The notes below the pieces were generated by a model. The model was not told the DNA's origin. It did no database searches and was given only the letters and a program-made list of their open reading frames with translations. A stretch of 64,000 nucleotides of DNA from Puffinus mauretanicus. Taxonomy: Eukaryota > Chordata > Aves > Procellariiformes > Procellariidae. This document shows, in pieces, positions 38,201 through 49,400 of this stretch. The position numbers were made by a program, and so were the translations under genes. Location: NCBI GenBank assembly GCA_023333565.1, contig JAJKFH010002581.1:992001-1056000 (forward strand). The letters run 5' to 3'. Numbering within the stretch: position 1 is the first letter of the stretch; every line of letters begins with the position of its first letter.

Positions 38201-41200
38201 GGGAGAAATACTGTGTAGTTAAGGGGATGGATCTATTGCATAGTTATGTCTAGGGCTGCTTCTTGTTATCTGAAGCTCCATCAAGTGATAGTATCTGCGT
38301 AGGAGGGAAGCGGAGCGGAGCTGGGAGAGGTGGCGGGTGAATGAGAGTGGTAGGAGTACTTAGGGCTACAATGCAGAATGGGATAGTTTATGGACTGTTG
38401 TGCACTGTGAAGTACTGGATATGGAGTAGCGCAGCTAAAACATCATGTATATCTTTAGCCATGGCCCACCATAGGTATTTGGAAGTCCTCATCTTTGCTA
38501 TAGATAAAAAAACCCAACTTTGTAGCCTGTACTGTATTTGTGGTTATAAACTACTATTTAAGTTGAATTTCTTTAATGGAATAACTCTTCTTTTTTTGTT
38601 GAGGATGCTATTTTTTTTTTTTTCGTGTTCTGAACTGATCTTCGGCTATCAGCTTCAAGTGAACTAAGTCAATAGCTATCTACAACACACAGGTCAAGTG
38701 GCGTGTGGTTTTTTTGTTTGATTTTTTGTTTGTTTGTTGTTTTTGGTTGTGTTTTGGTTTTTTTACTATCAGAAATGAAAGTCATCCCATCATTTAGAAT
38801 ACATACTTGTCATCCTATCTTAAAAAAACACCTTGCAACATCAAAAGACATCTTAAGAAAGAAAAATTATTTAGAAATACAGGAAGAACTTAAAGAGACA
38901 GTGAATTATGTAGAAAAACTGCTCTCATTTCACATGGACGACGCTAATGAACTTGTAAAGAATTATGTTATAGTAAGAAGACATAATGTTTCACATCCCC
39001 ATATCTTTTGTGGAAATGTGTTCAAGCATGATGCTGTTGAAGTCTTGAATTTAGCAGCACACAGAATTTGGATATTAAATTAGTAACTGTCTGAAGCTGC
39101 TATAGTTGTTAAAAATTTTTTTTAGAAGCACTCTGAAATTTTATTTTTCAGATGTTTAGGGAGTAATTGTTGCTAATAGAACTTAAGAGTGGAATCTTTA
39201 TGGCATATCATGTTCTTGGATATACGTTGGAAATGTTACTTGAGTTCAGGCAACTGTACCAGTCCTTGTTCCATCCAACCTGGTAGTTCCTGTGATTCTT
39301 AACGTTGCAACTGTTAATGGCTATTTATCAGGTTCCACTGTTTTTCTTTAGTACCTGCTCCTTCTTTTTTAGAGGATTGGTGTTCTTATCTTTATAGACA
39401 TATGCTTGCTCATTTTATAAATGTCCAGTTCTATAGTCTGTGGCTTTTTTTTGAATATTTTGAATATTCAAAGCTGAACATTCAGTAATTCTGTCGGAAG
39501 TGTCAAAATATGTCTTAAATGCTTAGTTGCTTGGTCTGCTGTTTTTCTTCGCTGAGAAGATTTGACTGAATGACTCATCCAAAAGTCATTGTATTTCTGA
39601 TACAATGCTAACATCTTGTAATACATTGTATTTTAAGATGGATATTTTTGGGGTAGGGGTGGATGGAAACCAGCATCCTGAAAGAGAAAGGAAAATGGTA
39701 ATCAAACTTTTTTTTTCTTTGGTGAGTACTTAGTCTTACTTGTTTTTAGCATTGCTGGGTTCCAAGGAAGTTGTACTGAATATATAGTACTTGTGTTGTT
39801 ACTGATGAACATTTATTTAGTTGGAAAGTTGTACTTTCTGAACCATGGCTACCCTAGCAGTCATCAGTTCTGACATGCATGTTTCTTTTGGTTTTTAATG
39901 TATTTGGCATCACACTCATTATTTAAAATCAGTGAAACATTAAAGTAAGAATGAAAGTCTCAGGAGGAGCCAGAGGCATGCTGTGTCTCCACTCCACTGA
40001 CAATTAAGACTGCATGGGTTTTACGTAGGGGTAACAAACCCCAAATCTCTTTTTGGAGCTACTGCAGAAGTTGCTTTAAAATAATTTGCTGTGTTTAGTT
40101 TTTTTGATAAAAGTTGATTAAATAATAAATAAATATTATTGAATAGGACTTAACAGGTTTTATTTTTAAAGCAGTAAACATTTGGCTTTGCATGTCCAGA
40201 AGCAAAAGATACAATTCAAATACTGTATGTAAAATATGACATGTTAAGTATATTGAGGCTTTTGTACCTGTGCTCTTGGAGAGGTTTGGGATTTCTGAAA
40301 AGGTAAATGAGTTTGGCTTTTGAGGAAAAGAGGAGAATAGAACCTTGTCTGAGTGAAAAGGCTAGAAAAGCAGCAGTAATAGAGTAGGTTTCAGTTAATA
40401 AAATAGAATTAATCTAATTAATACAAAGAAAGGGATAGATTGGGTTTTTTGAATTGTGGTGAAAGCAATGAACCATCAGTAAAACTTTAAAAAGCTGTAT
40501 TGTTCTTCAATCTATTGACACATTAGAAAAAATCTACACCCTGCAGTTCTTAGAATCTAAATGCTAAGTAACGTTACTTCTGTGAGTAACAGCTGCAAAA
40601 GTCGGCCCTGTTACATTTCCAAAGTAGTTAAGAATTGGAACAGAGCACTGGACAATTGAAGAAGAAAACTTTCTGCTTGGGAATGATTTATATTTCAGTA
40701 AGTGTAGAACTAGCGTGAGGAGTGTTAACAGTAGTGGAGCATAGGTTTGCTGCTTTTTTACGAGATGCAGAAATAACAGCTTTTGAGTAAGGACTGAAAA
40801 AGATGGGAGAAAGTGCAATTACAAGTCTTGGTTTTGATCTCGCAAAGTGCATTAGCAGGAGCGCATCAAAACTGTCTAAGTAATTGTATATCCTTTCAGT
40901 CTGCTTCTAGAATACAATTCCATTTTGTGAGATAAGGCTGGTAACAAGCAGTACCAGATACTGTGCGATATGGCATTCTTTTCGTAGTGATTTTGGGTTT
41001 CTGATTCAATGCGCATGTAGCTTCATCCCTTTAGCTATGATTTTGCACTCTTAACATCTACATTACCGTTCTTTTTTTGTCATCCATTTAGATGTAAAGA
41101 AGCCCTAAGTTTTTGATCCAAGGAAGCAATGAATGATAAACTTTATGGCCATAAATTTAGAAAGGTGTTTTCAGCGGAGCAGTGGAAAAAAATTAAATAA

Positions 41201-44200
41201 AGGGCAAGCTATGGTGTAGAAAATTGCTGGGATACGTTTATATTCTAAAAATATGCTGCACCTGTGCTCTGTCTGCCCTAATGTAGAAGGGCAACCTGGA
41301 CAGGATAGATAAACAGCTGTTTCATATTCTCATGCTGAATCACAGGAGCCTAATAGTGTGGAGTTTTAAATACTGCACAGTACAAATACAGCCCTCTTTA
41401 AAAGGAGAATTTTTTGTTAAAGGTGGTTTTAGCTCTTCATTCAGGGCTCTGGAAAAGTGCTTACCTTCCTTCTGCTTAGATGGGAAAAATAACCAGCCTC
41501 TATCATCTGGAGGGAGGAAAGAGGCATAGGCAGTTTATTCGAGGACATATTTTCCTATTGCTGACAACTTGGTTGCATTTTGGAGTTCTTTTTCTTCCTT
41601 TTTCACTCTAGGTATTTGCTGTGAAGTACTGCTGTGGTAATGGCACAAATCAGCTGTCTTTCCACCACATAATTTGTATTTCCCTCATATAGAAAGAAAG
41701 TTGCACATACACTTTTGGAACGTATGAAAAAGGGGTCATACATCATCTTTGAGCATGTCTTCCACTCATGATGTCATATAAATCCTAATTTATTACATTG
41801 TAGAGTGTTCTAGTCCCTATAAACAAAATCTCTAATCCTGCTAAATTGTGCTGTGTTTACAGCATCTTCTCCAGCTCAGAGCAGAATGGGAAGTAATGCT
41901 GTTCTCTTCAGCTGTTTGCATTGACCTTTGTAAAATGACTTGCAAGAGAGGCATTGGAATTCAGGGCATTATTGCAGTCTGCTTTCTTAGCTATCTGCTA
42001 TTCTCATAAATAGACAGAAACTTGTCATTACTGTAAAATTTTCTTTTACCGTCATGTAGATGAGGGTGCACTTAGCACAGCCTGGTATATGGGACGTTGG
42101 CATTCAGGCTATTTGCCTTTCTATATACCACATTACACATAAAAATGGAATCAGACTCAAACATAACCACTGCTTAATCTATATTAATTTTTTAAATAAG
42201 GTATCCTGGATGTATCTTTAATTTACAGATTCACCTCTTGTCTGTAGAATCATCAAGGTTATACTAAATAGGCAGCAATTTTCTCTTCTTAAATTAAAGG
42301 AAAATCATTGCATTTAATTAAAATAAAAGCTCTTTAATTTGGATTATGTTGGCAGTTTTCTGCAGAGTGGGAACACCTGGGATTTATTGAGAGTGAACCA
42401 TGTATTTAGGCTGGCTCACTAGAAGGAATTTCAGTAAAGGGTTGGGGGAGTAGTTTTAGTGGGTTAAGATTGTAAAATTTACTCGCTTGCAATTTGAGAG
42501 GTCATGATAAATGTAAGTAAAGCAGAAGGATTTGTTTTTACGAATAAGAGAGTGTGGAGAAAGAGAGGTTAAGAGTATTATGTGTTTCTGATGCCTGAAT
42601 AAGAATTTTCTGAGTGATGAGCAACTCTGCATCTGGTACCTGGTTTCTTTATTGCCCCAAAGGAGAAACTCCTTTGCCATATGTTTTATTAATACTTGCT
42701 TTCAGACCATTAATGGTATTTTGGACCAAAATTATTTGAGTATAATATTTATTTTTTCAGAAGTTATGAGATGTTCTAACAGAAGTCACTTCTAAAAGTG
42801 ACCTTCAGAGTGGAGAAGAAATAGCCAATTGCTGATTTCGAAGGGGAGCAAAGCATGTTTCATGTAGGTGAAATTTCCAAATTTTTGTGTGTGTAATAAA
42901 GTTGTTGGTTTTGTTATTGCTTTTTTTTGGTACTAGTGTCTGAAACTCAGGTTCTGTTTTTTCTTGAGAAAGTAAGAAATTAGTGAAGCTCAGTCAGCTG
43001 CAAAGCTGAATAAATAGAAGTTGTCTGAACTATTGTTTTGCTTTTAATACTTTAGGTGCAGGTAGTACTGGATGAAATAAATGTGGGAGGGCAAAAGACT
43101 TGTGCCACTGCTTGTTAGAGAATATGAAAGGTTTTTAGATGTCTGAAATGCTGGAGTTATAGAGTGTGTTTTGGGAGGGCAGATAGGAAGACGAGGATAG
43201 GATTATCCTCTGTTAATATTAAAAGATTTTCTGTTTATGTTAAAAAAACACTAAGTGGCTTGGGAGTAGAAGACTTTTTTTCCGTAAAGATTCACTTGCT
43301 GCTTTGGTCAAAGTCTGAAAGCTCACTAGACTGAAATGCAGCTGAAATTCCCAGAAATCCAAGCAAATCCAAAATACATAGAAACTGATATCCCTCGTGA
43401 AGCAGTGCATGCTTTAAACAAAAACACAGCTCACAGATTTTTTTCCTTTTGATAAATAAGCATTAGGACCAAAAGAAACATGCCTGATTGAAGGGGGGGG
43501 AAAAAAAAAAATCCTCTGTAGGTTAGCTGTCAGGAAAAGGTGTTTCTCACTTTCAGTGTTGTTAATGGTGACTCAGACAGAATTTTAAACATGGATAAAG
43601 TTAAAGTATTTTGTGGTAATACTAGCTCACCTGCATTTCATGTGTTTGTGATACTAAGATATTTTTAGCTGCGTGATGAAAGTTGGAACTCCCTGTGTGC
43701 CATATAGTCAAGCTAATACTTGAAAACTGATATGTACACTGTGCTTCCTAATGGATCAGGGCGCTGGGTAAGATTTAGGCCACCTAAAGAGCTGTCTGTA
43801 AAGCTGTTCATGAAGACAATTCGTTTATAGCATTGGTACTTACATTGGCTACATTTATAGCATTTGTACTTACACTGGCTAGTGATTAAAATGCCTGTAA
43901 ATCTTTGTTTCACAGCAAAAGTTGATCATCATCAGAGGTTAGGAAAGCAGGCAGACTCTGATTAAAGAGATTTTATTGCCAGCTATTTCCATTCTCTCTT
44001 CTTTCTCTACAGCACATTAAAAACTGTGTTCTGGTTTTGGCTGGGATACAGTTAAATTTTCAGGCAGTAAATTCTGAACTTTACTGAACTTTGAAACCTG
44101 TGATAATATTTTGTGTTTGAGTATTGGGGTATTGTTGAAATTGTAGGTTTTTAATACTTATCTACCCTAATGCTGAAGTTTTTGTGGCTACAGCCAGTTG

Positions 44201-45613
44201 CTAGAAGCAAGCCGTTTGAATTAAAAGTTAATTTTCTCTACAAAACAAAATTTTGTGGCAGTTAAATCCCTGTTCTTTTATAACATGTTTATCTGTGTTG
44301 TTTTCCCCATAGCTTGCACCACGAGAGAAGGCAGCTATGAATTACAATCAGAAGCTGAAAGAGAAGTTCCAGTATCACCCACAGATCAGACGCATAGCTC
44401 AACACCGTCACTTGCCTAAAAGTATATTTTGCCAAATCAAGGAGCAACGTATCATGAGAGAAGCTCGTCGGCGAAAGTATGTCTTCCTCTTCCGGCTTTG
44501 TTTTCTCTTGATCTTAATAAAATGCATCACTGCAGTGCTGAGGCAGCAATGTATAGGAGTGTTAGAGCTACAGTGTGTGGGAGGAACAAGTATGAGCTAC
44601 TTTTAGTATCTGAAGAAGTGATCATGAACTACTGGATTGATTAACCTTTGATTATAAAGAAAATACAGACAAATGCCAGTATCAATGAGGACTGGCTGCT
44701 TCCCAAAAGTTCACTACAGGACTGGGAGCAAATACCATGTTGGAAGGAGCCACAATGCTCTGTTAAGCATGACATTAGGAGAAATGGACATTAAGAGAAA
44801 TTTCTTTACTGAAAGAGTGGTCAGGCCTTGGAACAGGCTGCCCAGGGAAGTGGTTGAGTCACCATCCCTGGAAGTATTTAAAAGACGTGTGGATGAGGCG
44901 CTTAGGGACATGGTGTAGTGGGTATGGTGGTGTTGGGTTGATGGTTGAACTCGATGATCTTAGAGGTCTTTTCCAACCTTAATGATTCTATGATGCAGTG
45001 GAAACTGAATGGGCTGTTCGGCGATGTGGAGTTTTTTTAGGGTTTGGTTTGGTTTTTTTGTGGTGGGTTTTGTGGTGGTGTTTTTTTTTTTTTAAATGCC
45101 AGACTTCAGGTTGAGTGTTTGTCGTCACCTGGGTCATTGCCATATTGGAATTTCTAGGAGCAAAAGGTGGCATACTTTGCTGTAGCCATTAAATTAACAG
45201 TAAAACCAAAAAGTGGTGGGTTTTAGTCCTGTTTCTCAGCTGAAAGACTCTACAAACTTGAGCAGCAAGTAAGCTGAGCTCCCAAGAAAAGGCTCGATTT
45301 GAAACTTTTCTAAATTAGCCAATTTTAAAGTTATTTTTCAAAGGGACAATCCTTCTTCTCAAAGGAGGAAGTACATGGCTTTTGATTAATAAAAGCAGAG
45401 CAATTCTTAAATTTATTTTTCTTTAAATTGTAAGATATCTCAATTGGTAGCTTAAGGAGGAAGCTAGTGTTTTTTAAATCTTTGTGCTGCCTACTGAACT
45501 TCATTTTTCTGTTTTTTGTTTCTAGGGAACTGAATCGTCGTAAGCACAGCAAACCAGGATCTATGCCATTTGTGTCAGAGAGGAAGAAACATATTGTGGC
45601 AGTAGTGAAATAA
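20173..45613 (+). CDS. DCAF13: DCAF13, WD-repeat SSU processome protein / CUL4-DDB1 receptor (complete, 11 exons)
   Basis: Ortholog of yeast Sof1: a nucleolar WD-repeat protein needed for 18S rRNA processing in the small-subunit processome, also reported as a substrate receptor of CUL4-DDB1 ubiquitin ligase. Coding exons are 20173-20242, 22215-22414, 23736-23843, 25605-25694, 26612-26767, 27474-27551, 31577-31659, 33604-33768, 37106-37241, 44313-44476 and 45526-45613. They join to 1338 bases (445 residues plus stop), the human length, with GT/AG at every intron and no frame break. Seven WD-type repeats run from about residue 60 to 355; examples are [19 protein letters not shown] and [21 protein letters not shown] basic Sof1-type C-terminal domain follows (about 355-445), with [19 protein letters not shown] and a final KKHIVAVVK. 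The start has A at -3. It shares a 192-bp promoter with SLC25A32. Confidence 0.97.
20271..20298. repeat. (GCCCG)n pentanucleotide tract in DCAF13 intron 1
   Basis: Five tandem GCCCG units with flanking G/C runs, starting 29 bases after the DCAF13 exon 1 donor, inside the CpG island. Confidence 0.85.
20483..20493. promoter_or_regulatory. NRF1-type palindrome TGCGCATGCGC
   Basis: A perfect match to the NRF1 consensus core, inside the CpG island in DCAF13 intron 1. NRF1 is a known activator of mitochondrial and housekeeping genes. Its use here is inference. Confidence 0.6.
22215..22414 (+). CDS. DCAF13: DCAF13 coding exon 2
   Basis: Follows TTGCAG and ends at the donor GTAAGC on a codon boundary (residue 90). 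It contains [20 protein letters not shown], then [14 protein letters not shown] and most of WD repeat 1 ([24 protein letters not shown]). Confidence 0.96.
23736..23843 (+). CDS. DCAF13: DCAF13 coding exon 3
   Basis: Follows AACAG and ends at the donor GTAAGT. 36 codons in phase 0 (residues 91-126): [20 protein letters not shown], then [16 protein letters not shown]. It is the end of WD1 and the start of WD2. Confidence 0.96.
25040..25375 (+). mobile_element. avian LTR repeat (endogenous retrovirus-derived, probably solo)
   Basis: The sequence has the order GCATGATGTTACATGGTATG, GAATACTCCTTTGGCCAATT, CCTTGACACTGTGCAGGCAC, GCCTTATCAGCACTGTTTTA and GGGCTGCTATGAAGAATG, ending ATTCCAGCCAGAC. I recognise this as an LTR family common in birds. 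Its 3' half is homologous to the reverse complement of the last 140 bases of this window, which shows directly that it is a repeat. No retroviral coding frame is attached, so I call it a probable solo LTR. The 5' border is uncertain and may reach further left. Confidence 0.65.
25605..25694 (+). CDS. DCAF13: DCAF13 coding exon 4
   Basis: Follows TTCCAG and ends at the donor GTAGTA. 30 codons in phase 0 (residues 127-156): [18 protein letters not shown], then [12 protein letters not shown]. It is the end of WD2 and an acidic linker. Confidence 0.96.
26612..26767 (+). CDS. DCAF13: DCAF13 coding exon 5
   Basis: Follows TTTTAAAG and ends at the donor GTAATG. 52 codons (residues 157-208): [35 protein letters not shown] and [14 protein letters not shown]. 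It covers WD3 and the start of WD4. Confidence 0.96.
27474..27551 (+). CDS. DCAF13: DCAF13 coding exon 6
   Basis: Follows a T-rich tract and TTTTTAG and ends at the donor GTAATC. 26 codons (residues 209-234): [20 protein letters not shown], then STPLKK. It is the end of WD4. Confidence 0.96.
28580..28665. repeat. TA/TG-rich simple sequence
   Basis: Alternating TATG/TATA/CATA units, AT-rich and internally repetitive, in DCAF13 intron 6. Confidence 0.7.
31577..31659 (+). CDS. DCAF13: DCAF13 coding exon 7
   Basis: Follows TTTCAG and ends at the donor GTAAGC. It reads [20 protein letters not shown], then TAANEDY plus two bases (residues 235-261). It is the main part of WD5. Confidence 0.96.
33604..33768 (+). 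CDS. DCAF13: DCAF13 coding exon 8
   Basis: Follows TTTTAAAG and ends at the donor GTGAGT. It reads (N)[40 protein letters not shown] and [14 protein letters not shown]. It covers the end of WD5 and all of WD6. Confidence 0.96.
34453..34472. repeat. poly(T) run in DCAF13 intron 8
   Basis: 20 consecutive T. It has no retroposon body on either side that I can recognise. Confidence 0.85.
37106..37241 (+). CDS. DCAF13: DCAF13 coding exon 9
   Basis: Follows GCTTTAG and ends at the donor GTAAGA on a codon boundary (residue 362). It reads (R)[20 protein letters not shown], then [18 protein letters not shown] and ASEKLGV. It is WD7, ending in the conserved IRLW. Confidence 0.96.
38775..39083 (+). 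other. unrecognised coding-like open frame in DCAF13 intron 9
   Basis: From ATG at 38775 to TAG at 39081-39083 the frame encodes 102 residues. An upstream ATG at 38703 would add a hydrophobic stretch that only reflects the T-rich tract. The composition looks protein-like: an amphipathic, probably helical segment ([20 protein letters not shown]), then [20 protein letters not shown] and [10 protein letters not shown]. It lies directly behind a T-rich tract and the acceptor-like CTATCAG (ends 38772). In-frame splicing from DCAF13 exon 9 is not possible, because that exon ends on a codon boundary and the first full codons here would be AAA TGA. It could be a cryptic exon, a retrocopy fragment or chance. 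I do not recognise the family. Confidence 0.3.
44026..44062 (-). mobile_element. short fragment of the avian LTR repeat
   Basis: GTGTTCTGGTTTTGGCTGGG followed by ATACAGTTAAATTTTC resembles the start of the - strand LTR copy at 63861, where CCTGTTTTGGCTGGGAAAC is seen. It is only about 37 bases long, so it may be chance or the rest may be lost. Confidence 0.4.
44313..44476 (+). CDS. DCAF13: DCAF13 coding exon 10
   Basis: Follows CCCATAG and ends at the donor GTATGT. It reads [38 protein letters not shown] and [13 protein letters not shown]. It is the core of the basic, helical Sof1 C-terminal domain. Confidence 0.96.
44764..44994 (+). mobile_element. CR1 LINE 3' end in DCAF13 intron 10
   Basis: It reads the end of CR1 ORF2 ([20 protein letters not shown], then [18 protein letters not shown] and stop). 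The 3' UTR (TTGATGGTTGAACTCGATGA, GAGGTCTTTTCCAACC) and the AATGATTCTATGAT tail follow. The frame is intact, so it is rather young. A 16-base tandem duplication lies at its 5' end (44771-44786 and 44787-44802). Confidence 0.95.
45526..45613 (+). CDS. DCAF13: DCAF13 coding exon 11 (terminal)
   Basis: Follows TTTCTAG. It reads (K)[20 protein letters not shown], then KHIVAVVK and TAA at 45611-45613. It is the basic tail that ends the Sof1 domain, very close to the human ending. Confidence 0.96.
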
Positions 45614-46470
45614 TTGTTTTCATATGTACAAAATGTCACAATGAAAGAAAATGTCACTATTGAATGAATCCACTGTACAAAATTTGATGGACATTGGTAA
45701 GACTGTATGGCTCCAGAAACGTGGCTTTTCTTCCAAGTATATGCATGCTCTGACTTCTCAAGTCATCTGCTTTGGGTAGTCATAAGAATTGGCCCTGTAA
45801 TCTTTTATTGCCATTTGCCTGTCTGATGTTACCGGCCCAACGCTGGGTATTGCAGTGGAGTTTGACCCTTTTGATATAAGCAAATAACTTGGTAGTTGGA
45901 TTTTTTTAACTACAGAGTATCTGTAGTTCCAATCCTATTCCTTGGTACTGCTACTACAAAAGGAGGATGAAATCGATTCAGATTTGTCAGAGGCAAAAAA
46001 ACCCCTTTGTTCCATATAGAGTTATAAAATCAGTTGTCTTTACGCTGGTGTGGTGGGGTTTTTTTTAAACAAATCTAATAAAGTAAACAAGTGACCTTAA
46101 GGCAATGGAGTAGATCTTGATTTTTCCAACTGATAAATATACTGCATTATACTTATTACAGTATGATTTTTTTTTTATCCAAAAGGAATGCAACGGGATT
46201 CTCAGACATCTGTAAACATATTTATAGTTTTGTTCTGTCTTCTTGGCTATTGTTATGACTTGACAAAACTTCAGACTGTTGAAGTTGCTAAGATTAATAA
46301 TGACATAGTTGAATAAATATCTTTTCTCTTTAGCTTACTTAAAACTTCTAAAATCTGGATGAAAGATGACACAAATTATATAAAACCCAGAAACTTCTTT
46401 AGGTGAGATTTATTATAAACCTTCTATTTTAAGTTCATATAAAAAAAATAAAAACTTCACATTTCACAAT
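45614..46470 (+). other. DCAF13: DCAF13 3' UTR
   Basis: Untranslated sequence after the stop. Three AATAAA hexamers lie at 46077-46082, 46312-46317 and 46447-46452. The end given assumes the last is used; an end near 46.1 kb is equally possible. Confidence 0.55.
46077..46082 (+). terminator. DCAF13: DCAF13 proximal polyadenylation signal AATAAA
   Basis: First canonical hexamer after the DCAF13 stop codon (about 465 bases downstream). Alternatives lie at 46312-46317 and 46447-46452. Confidence 0.55.
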
Positions 46471-49400
46471 GTACCTGTAGCCCAAAGTTCTTTTACTGTT
46501 TGTCTGGGAAATGCTCTGCTTCTCTTCCAATGGGGTAAACTTAGCTTTTTACTGAAGATACTAAGGTGATCACAAAACTATGCTGGAATTCATCTAGGCC
46601 TTCTAGGCTAAAGGCTTCTCTTGCAGAAATATGATGTATTTAATAACCCTAAGTGTTGCTTAACATCTTCCATACTAAAGGATTTTTTTAAGCCTTTGCA
46701 CTACTATGCAGTCTGTAACTACACTCTTCCACCTCCCCAAGTTTATGCACAAAAAAAATTTATGAACTCAGTTAGAATAAACTTTATAGTTCAACTTTTT
46801 TTTTCATTATTTTAATCTGGAAATTGAGCACTTTGAGCACTTACCTTCATATAGCATCCTGTTTATTATATCTACCGACACTAACATCCATGTGCATTTC
46901 TAGTTCTTACTCTTTCACTTGTCTCTTCCGGGACTGATTGGGCAAGATTCCTGGATCATCATGGCAAAATTATGGCTGTTTGGTGATAAGAGGCCATAAT
47001 GTATCTTTTACTCTCTGCATCACTTACCTTATGGGGTGATGCAGGAAGAGGAGCAGATCTGAAGAGCTAGAAGTAGGATGATGAGAAGCAGTGGAACAGA
47101 GCAGGGAATAGACTGATGCTGGCTGTGTGCCTGTTGTACTAATACAGTGCACTCTGTGCCAAACACAGTGTATTTCCTTCCTAAAACACTGAGAAAATTG
47201 AGGGAGAATGTGCGGTCCAAAGCATGGCTTGTGACACAGCTGTAGTCAAGTCTTGCACAATTTGCAAAACCAGACTAATCTTCTAGAATGTGATTAAAAA
47301 TTTTCAGCCTTGTCAGTTCAGCTTGAGTTGATGTAGTTGGTTGTTGATTTGTTGAGTCATGATAACCTCTGGTGTGAGCAAGCCTGTTGCTTGGAATTTA
47401 TTAGCTTTGGTGCAGAACTCTGAATGTAACCAGAGAGCTTTCAGTTCTGAAGTTAGTTTGGTTACAGTGTGGTATCGGTGTGGAGCTCTACTGCATGAGC
47501 CGTGTCCAGAGGATCTCTACCTTCAAAGACCTTTGTGCACTATTGCTTTCAGACAGGTCCCCAAGTGGAGCAACTTAAAGGATCAGGGTTGGCCAAGACT
47601 CTTGCTAGAGAGATTGTAACAGCATGCTGAAAAAAGGCATTTTAAAATTAGGAGGGTATTTGGAGGCTGTCTATTCGGATATGAATTTCTTTTCCAAATT
47701 CAATGGGTGTGGACTTGTACAGAGATCTTAGTCTTGTCATCAAGTGGGGCACCCTCTTAGCATTCCAGGAAAAAATTTGTTTTCCAAAATCAAGTCTTGC
47801 TATGACTTCTAGAAACATGTTAGTTGTAAAACCAGGTTAGGTGTGGGCAGGGGCTTTTTGGTTGGAAGTCAGTTGTTTGGAATTTTGCAGGTGGTGTTTG
47901 CAGTCTGTCTGTTCAGAAGATCCCTGGCCATGGATTTGTACGCTTTAGGGCTAGCTGCTGTTGATTTGTCCATTTTGGAAACCCTTACAGTTGATCTCCA
48001 ACACTTCTTGTGGCCATCCACTAAAAATAGATAATGCCACAATACTCAGAGTAGGGTTTCTAGACTTACTTATTTAAATATAGTAATTGCCAAGTAGTAG
48101 CTCTGCTTGCAAGCAGTGCTCATACAAGTCTGTCACAGGCCATCACTGAAGTGGTTTATAAATTACATTAAAGGACCTGGAGCTCTTAATTTTTTTATTT
48201 GGTGGTTTGTTTTTTTATTTTTTCCCTCAGTGATTTGAGAGGTATAATCAGGCCTCATCTTAATCACCTTAAAGGAGTTACCTAGATTTATTGAAATCAT
48301 TATATGCAAAAAGAATATGGATACATGCATCTGCACGTATGTGTAACTGAATATATGTAGAATAAAATCCTTAGCATCACATAAGATACTGAAAATATAA
48401 AGAAACTGTTAATGATTGCCTTCAAAATTTTGGTGTGGTTGATCGAAGAATTAAAAAAAAAAAAAGGGGGGGGAGATGGTGGACTATTTTCTAAACCAAA
48501 TGCAATGCCTATGTACCTGCTGATTAAAAAAAAGATAACTTATGTATGTATTCTTACTTTGGGAAGATATTTAAATGCTGTTTTGAAAGAGAAATAACTT
48601 ATTTGATACAGAAATATTTAAATCAGTATTCATAGCCTTGGTGAATTTTTGTTGTTTCATGATAAAGCATCTATGGAGTCATCAAGGTTTTATTCCTGAT
48701 TTATCATAGCCAGGCTATGTAATGATACAGATATTTGAATAAAATAATTTCTTTTACTCTGTGTATATTTTAGATACCTATAACAAGCTAAACTGCCACT
48801 CAGGTTTCTGAGGTGTGTATGGAAATAGATTAAAATTTTAGACCAACCAAAAAAATTCCACAGGAGTTTTTTTGCCAGTGTCTGTGTGGGTATTCTTCAC
48901 TTTGTTCATGGTAGCAGAATCCCTGGCCTTTGGGACGGGGAGATTTTTCCTCTCCCAATCCAAAGGATCCAAGGCTGCTGTGATTCTGTATCCACAAGCC
49001 CATAACAGTACAACCTGTGTGCAATACAACCTGTGTGCAATACAACAACAAAACTACCTGTGTGCACACCTATACACAATACAAACAATAAACACATGGC
49101 CAGCTGTGAATCAACATGGGGAGAGAGCAGTGCCTGTGCTGGCACCTGTGTAAACACAGGCTGCACTCGGCTGTTACAGCTCCACCCTCTTCCTTCTCTC
49201 CAGCGGGCCAGGGTTGAAGTTCACCTGTGGGGGGGGGTGTCTCTGGTAGCTGCTGTGAGACAGTCCACACGGTGACTGGCATGCGGCCTGTCTCTCCCAG
49301 TTGCTGGCCCCGAGACCCTCAAGTCCCTCAGACATGTGGTCCTGCTCCAGTGGCTCATACTTTTTCCTATTGTCCCACTCAGGGGCTAGTCCCACTTGAA

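Larger units (their letters stand above)
37242..44312 (+). other. DCAF13: DCAF13 intron 9
   Basis: The longest intron of the gene, about 7.1 kb. It contains the unexplained open frame at 38775-39083 and a short LTR-like fragment at 44026-44062. Between 39.1 and 44.0 kb I see only AT-rich unique sequence. Confidence 0.8.

Noticed and set aside
38341..38667. 108-codon + strand frame just upstream of the intron 9 candidate
   Set aside because: Its second half is Phe/Leu from a T-rich tract and the frame has no protein-like pattern.
49009..49200. Possible retroviral LTR or CRISPR-like array because of the repeated TACAACCTGTGTGCAA
   Set aside because: There are only two and a partial copies, directly adjacent with no spacers, and no retroviral features follow.
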